This document shows, in pieces, positions 63,577 through 64,000 of a stretch of DNA of 64,000 nt (position 1 is the first letter of the stretch; every line of letters starts with the position of its first letter). The notes under the pieces were generated by a model. The model saw only the letters and a program-made list of their open reading frames with translations, had not been told where the DNA came from and did not search any database. This DNA comes from Allocoleopsis franciscana PCC 7113 (GTDB lineage: Bacteria > Cyanobacteriota > Cyanobacteriia > Cyanobacteriales > Coleofasciculaceae): positions 6,288,001 to 6,352,000 of the forward strand of contig NC_019738.1 in NCBI RefSeq assembly GCF_000317515.1. The letters are read 5' to 3'. The translations under genes were made by a program, and so were the position numbers.

Positions 63577-64000
63577 GTGAAGCATATTGTCAAAGGTAAG
63601 GAACCTCAATCATTACTGGAACATCGCTTAAAATCTCATGCCGATTACAACAACTATTCTGAAAAAGATGATCTGCGACAATCATTGCTGACTGAGCAGG
63701 GATACATTTGTTGCTATTGTATGGAGCGCATTGCCAAAAACAAGATGAAAATTGAGCATTGGCGATCCCAAAGTATTTATCATAATTTACAATTAGATTA
63801 CCAAAATCTGCTTGGTGCTTGCCAAGGCAATCAAGGCCAACCTCAACATTTACAACATTGTGATACAAGAAAGGGTGAAATCGAAATTACGATTAATCCT
63901 ACTGACGCTAGTAGAAGATGTGAGAATTTAATCAAATATCGCGGCAATGGTCAAATCTACTCGGATGATGTAACTATTAATCGCGAATTAAACGAAGTTT
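63577..64000 (+). CDS. ptuB: Septu PtuB-like HNH endonuclease (partial, runs off the window)
   Basis: A GTG at 63577, one base after the ptuA stop, opens a frame without stop to the end of the window (141 codons): MKHIVKGKEPQSLLEHRLKS, then YICCYCMERIAKNKMKIEHW, QLDYQNLLGACQGN and HCDTRKGEIEI. The CxYC...EHW...Cys/Lys-Gly pattern is the HNH nuclease of the TIGR02646 family, with His of EHW as likely base and cysteines for zinc. In Septu, PtuA and PtuB form a complex that cuts nucleic acid when phage infects. The C-terminus is not visible. Confidence 0.88.
   Translation, partial: MKHIVKGKEPQSLLEHRLKSHADYNNYSEKDDLRQSLLTEQGYICCYCMERIAKNKMKIEHWRSQSIYHNLQLDYQNLLGACQGNQGQPQHLQHCDTRKGEIEITINPTDASRRCENLIKYRGNGQIYSDDVTINRELNEV

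Noticed and set aside
62196-64000. Retron with PtuAB-type effectors
   Set aside because: No reverse transcriptase or msr/msd-like sequence is visible upstream; only the ATPase and HNH nuclease are present in the window.

Overview
The window is cyanobacterial chromosome. It carries photosystem I genes (psaL, psaI), PSII repair or assembly factors (Psb32-like, Pam68, Thf1/Psb29), a phycobilin lyase of the CpcT/CpeT family, the carotenoid genes cruF-cruG, a glucolipid synthase, a DevBCA-type exporter, a cyanobacterial-type RNase P RNA and many GCGATCGC (HIP1) octamers. Heptamer-type tandem repeats, several palindromic repeat families and decayed IS elements suggest a large-genome filamentous lineage. 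No heterocyst-specific gene is seen, and I do not name a species.

Layout. 1-3.2 kb: pentapeptide protein, psaI-psaL, a small protein with an SSB-like tail, Psb32-like and DUF4346 proteins. 3.4-6.0 kb: an AT-rich gene fusing a DEDDh exonuclease to an AAA-type ATPase, the least expected intact gene here. 6.2-17 kb: acetyltransferase, RibD-like reductase, sensor kinase, RNase III, rnpB, CorA, a decayed hydrolase and a CIRCE-controlled groL. 17-20 kb: a thiol/redox cluster (ArsR, thioredoxin, a broken dehydrogenase, GST, old yellow enzyme) around a palindromic operator. 20-41 kb: mainly conserved housekeeping genes (aroF-type DAHP synthase, pam68-rpsO, ruvX, cruFG, rnhA, dnaX, glucolipid synthase, desaturase-SDR fusion, typA, hemF, STAS protein, cpcT, thf1, trxA, fabG).

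41-46.3 kb is a decay zone. A Uma2-family nuclease gene was split by an IS1634-type element, with a 6-bp target duplication and 12-bp terminal repeats still readable, and was beheaded by a deleted ISL3-type element. An mntA/hepT toxin-antitoxin pair is ruined by a 104-bp TA-flanked MITE plus loss of most of hepT. A dispersed two-hairpin repeat occurs around it and at 6.1 kb.

46-61.6 kb: a multidomain peptidoglycan hydrolase, a split photolyase-like pair, an ABC importer of the Dpp/Opp type with a glycosyltransferase gene inside the locus, a response regulator, a tetR-devB-devC-devA operon with twin operators, and RidA. 61.7-64 kb: a damaged DUF4926 gene, then a two-gene module matching the Septu (PtuA ATPase + PtuB HNH nuclease) defence system; the second gene runs off the window. 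No tRNA, CRISPR array or replication origin was recognised.
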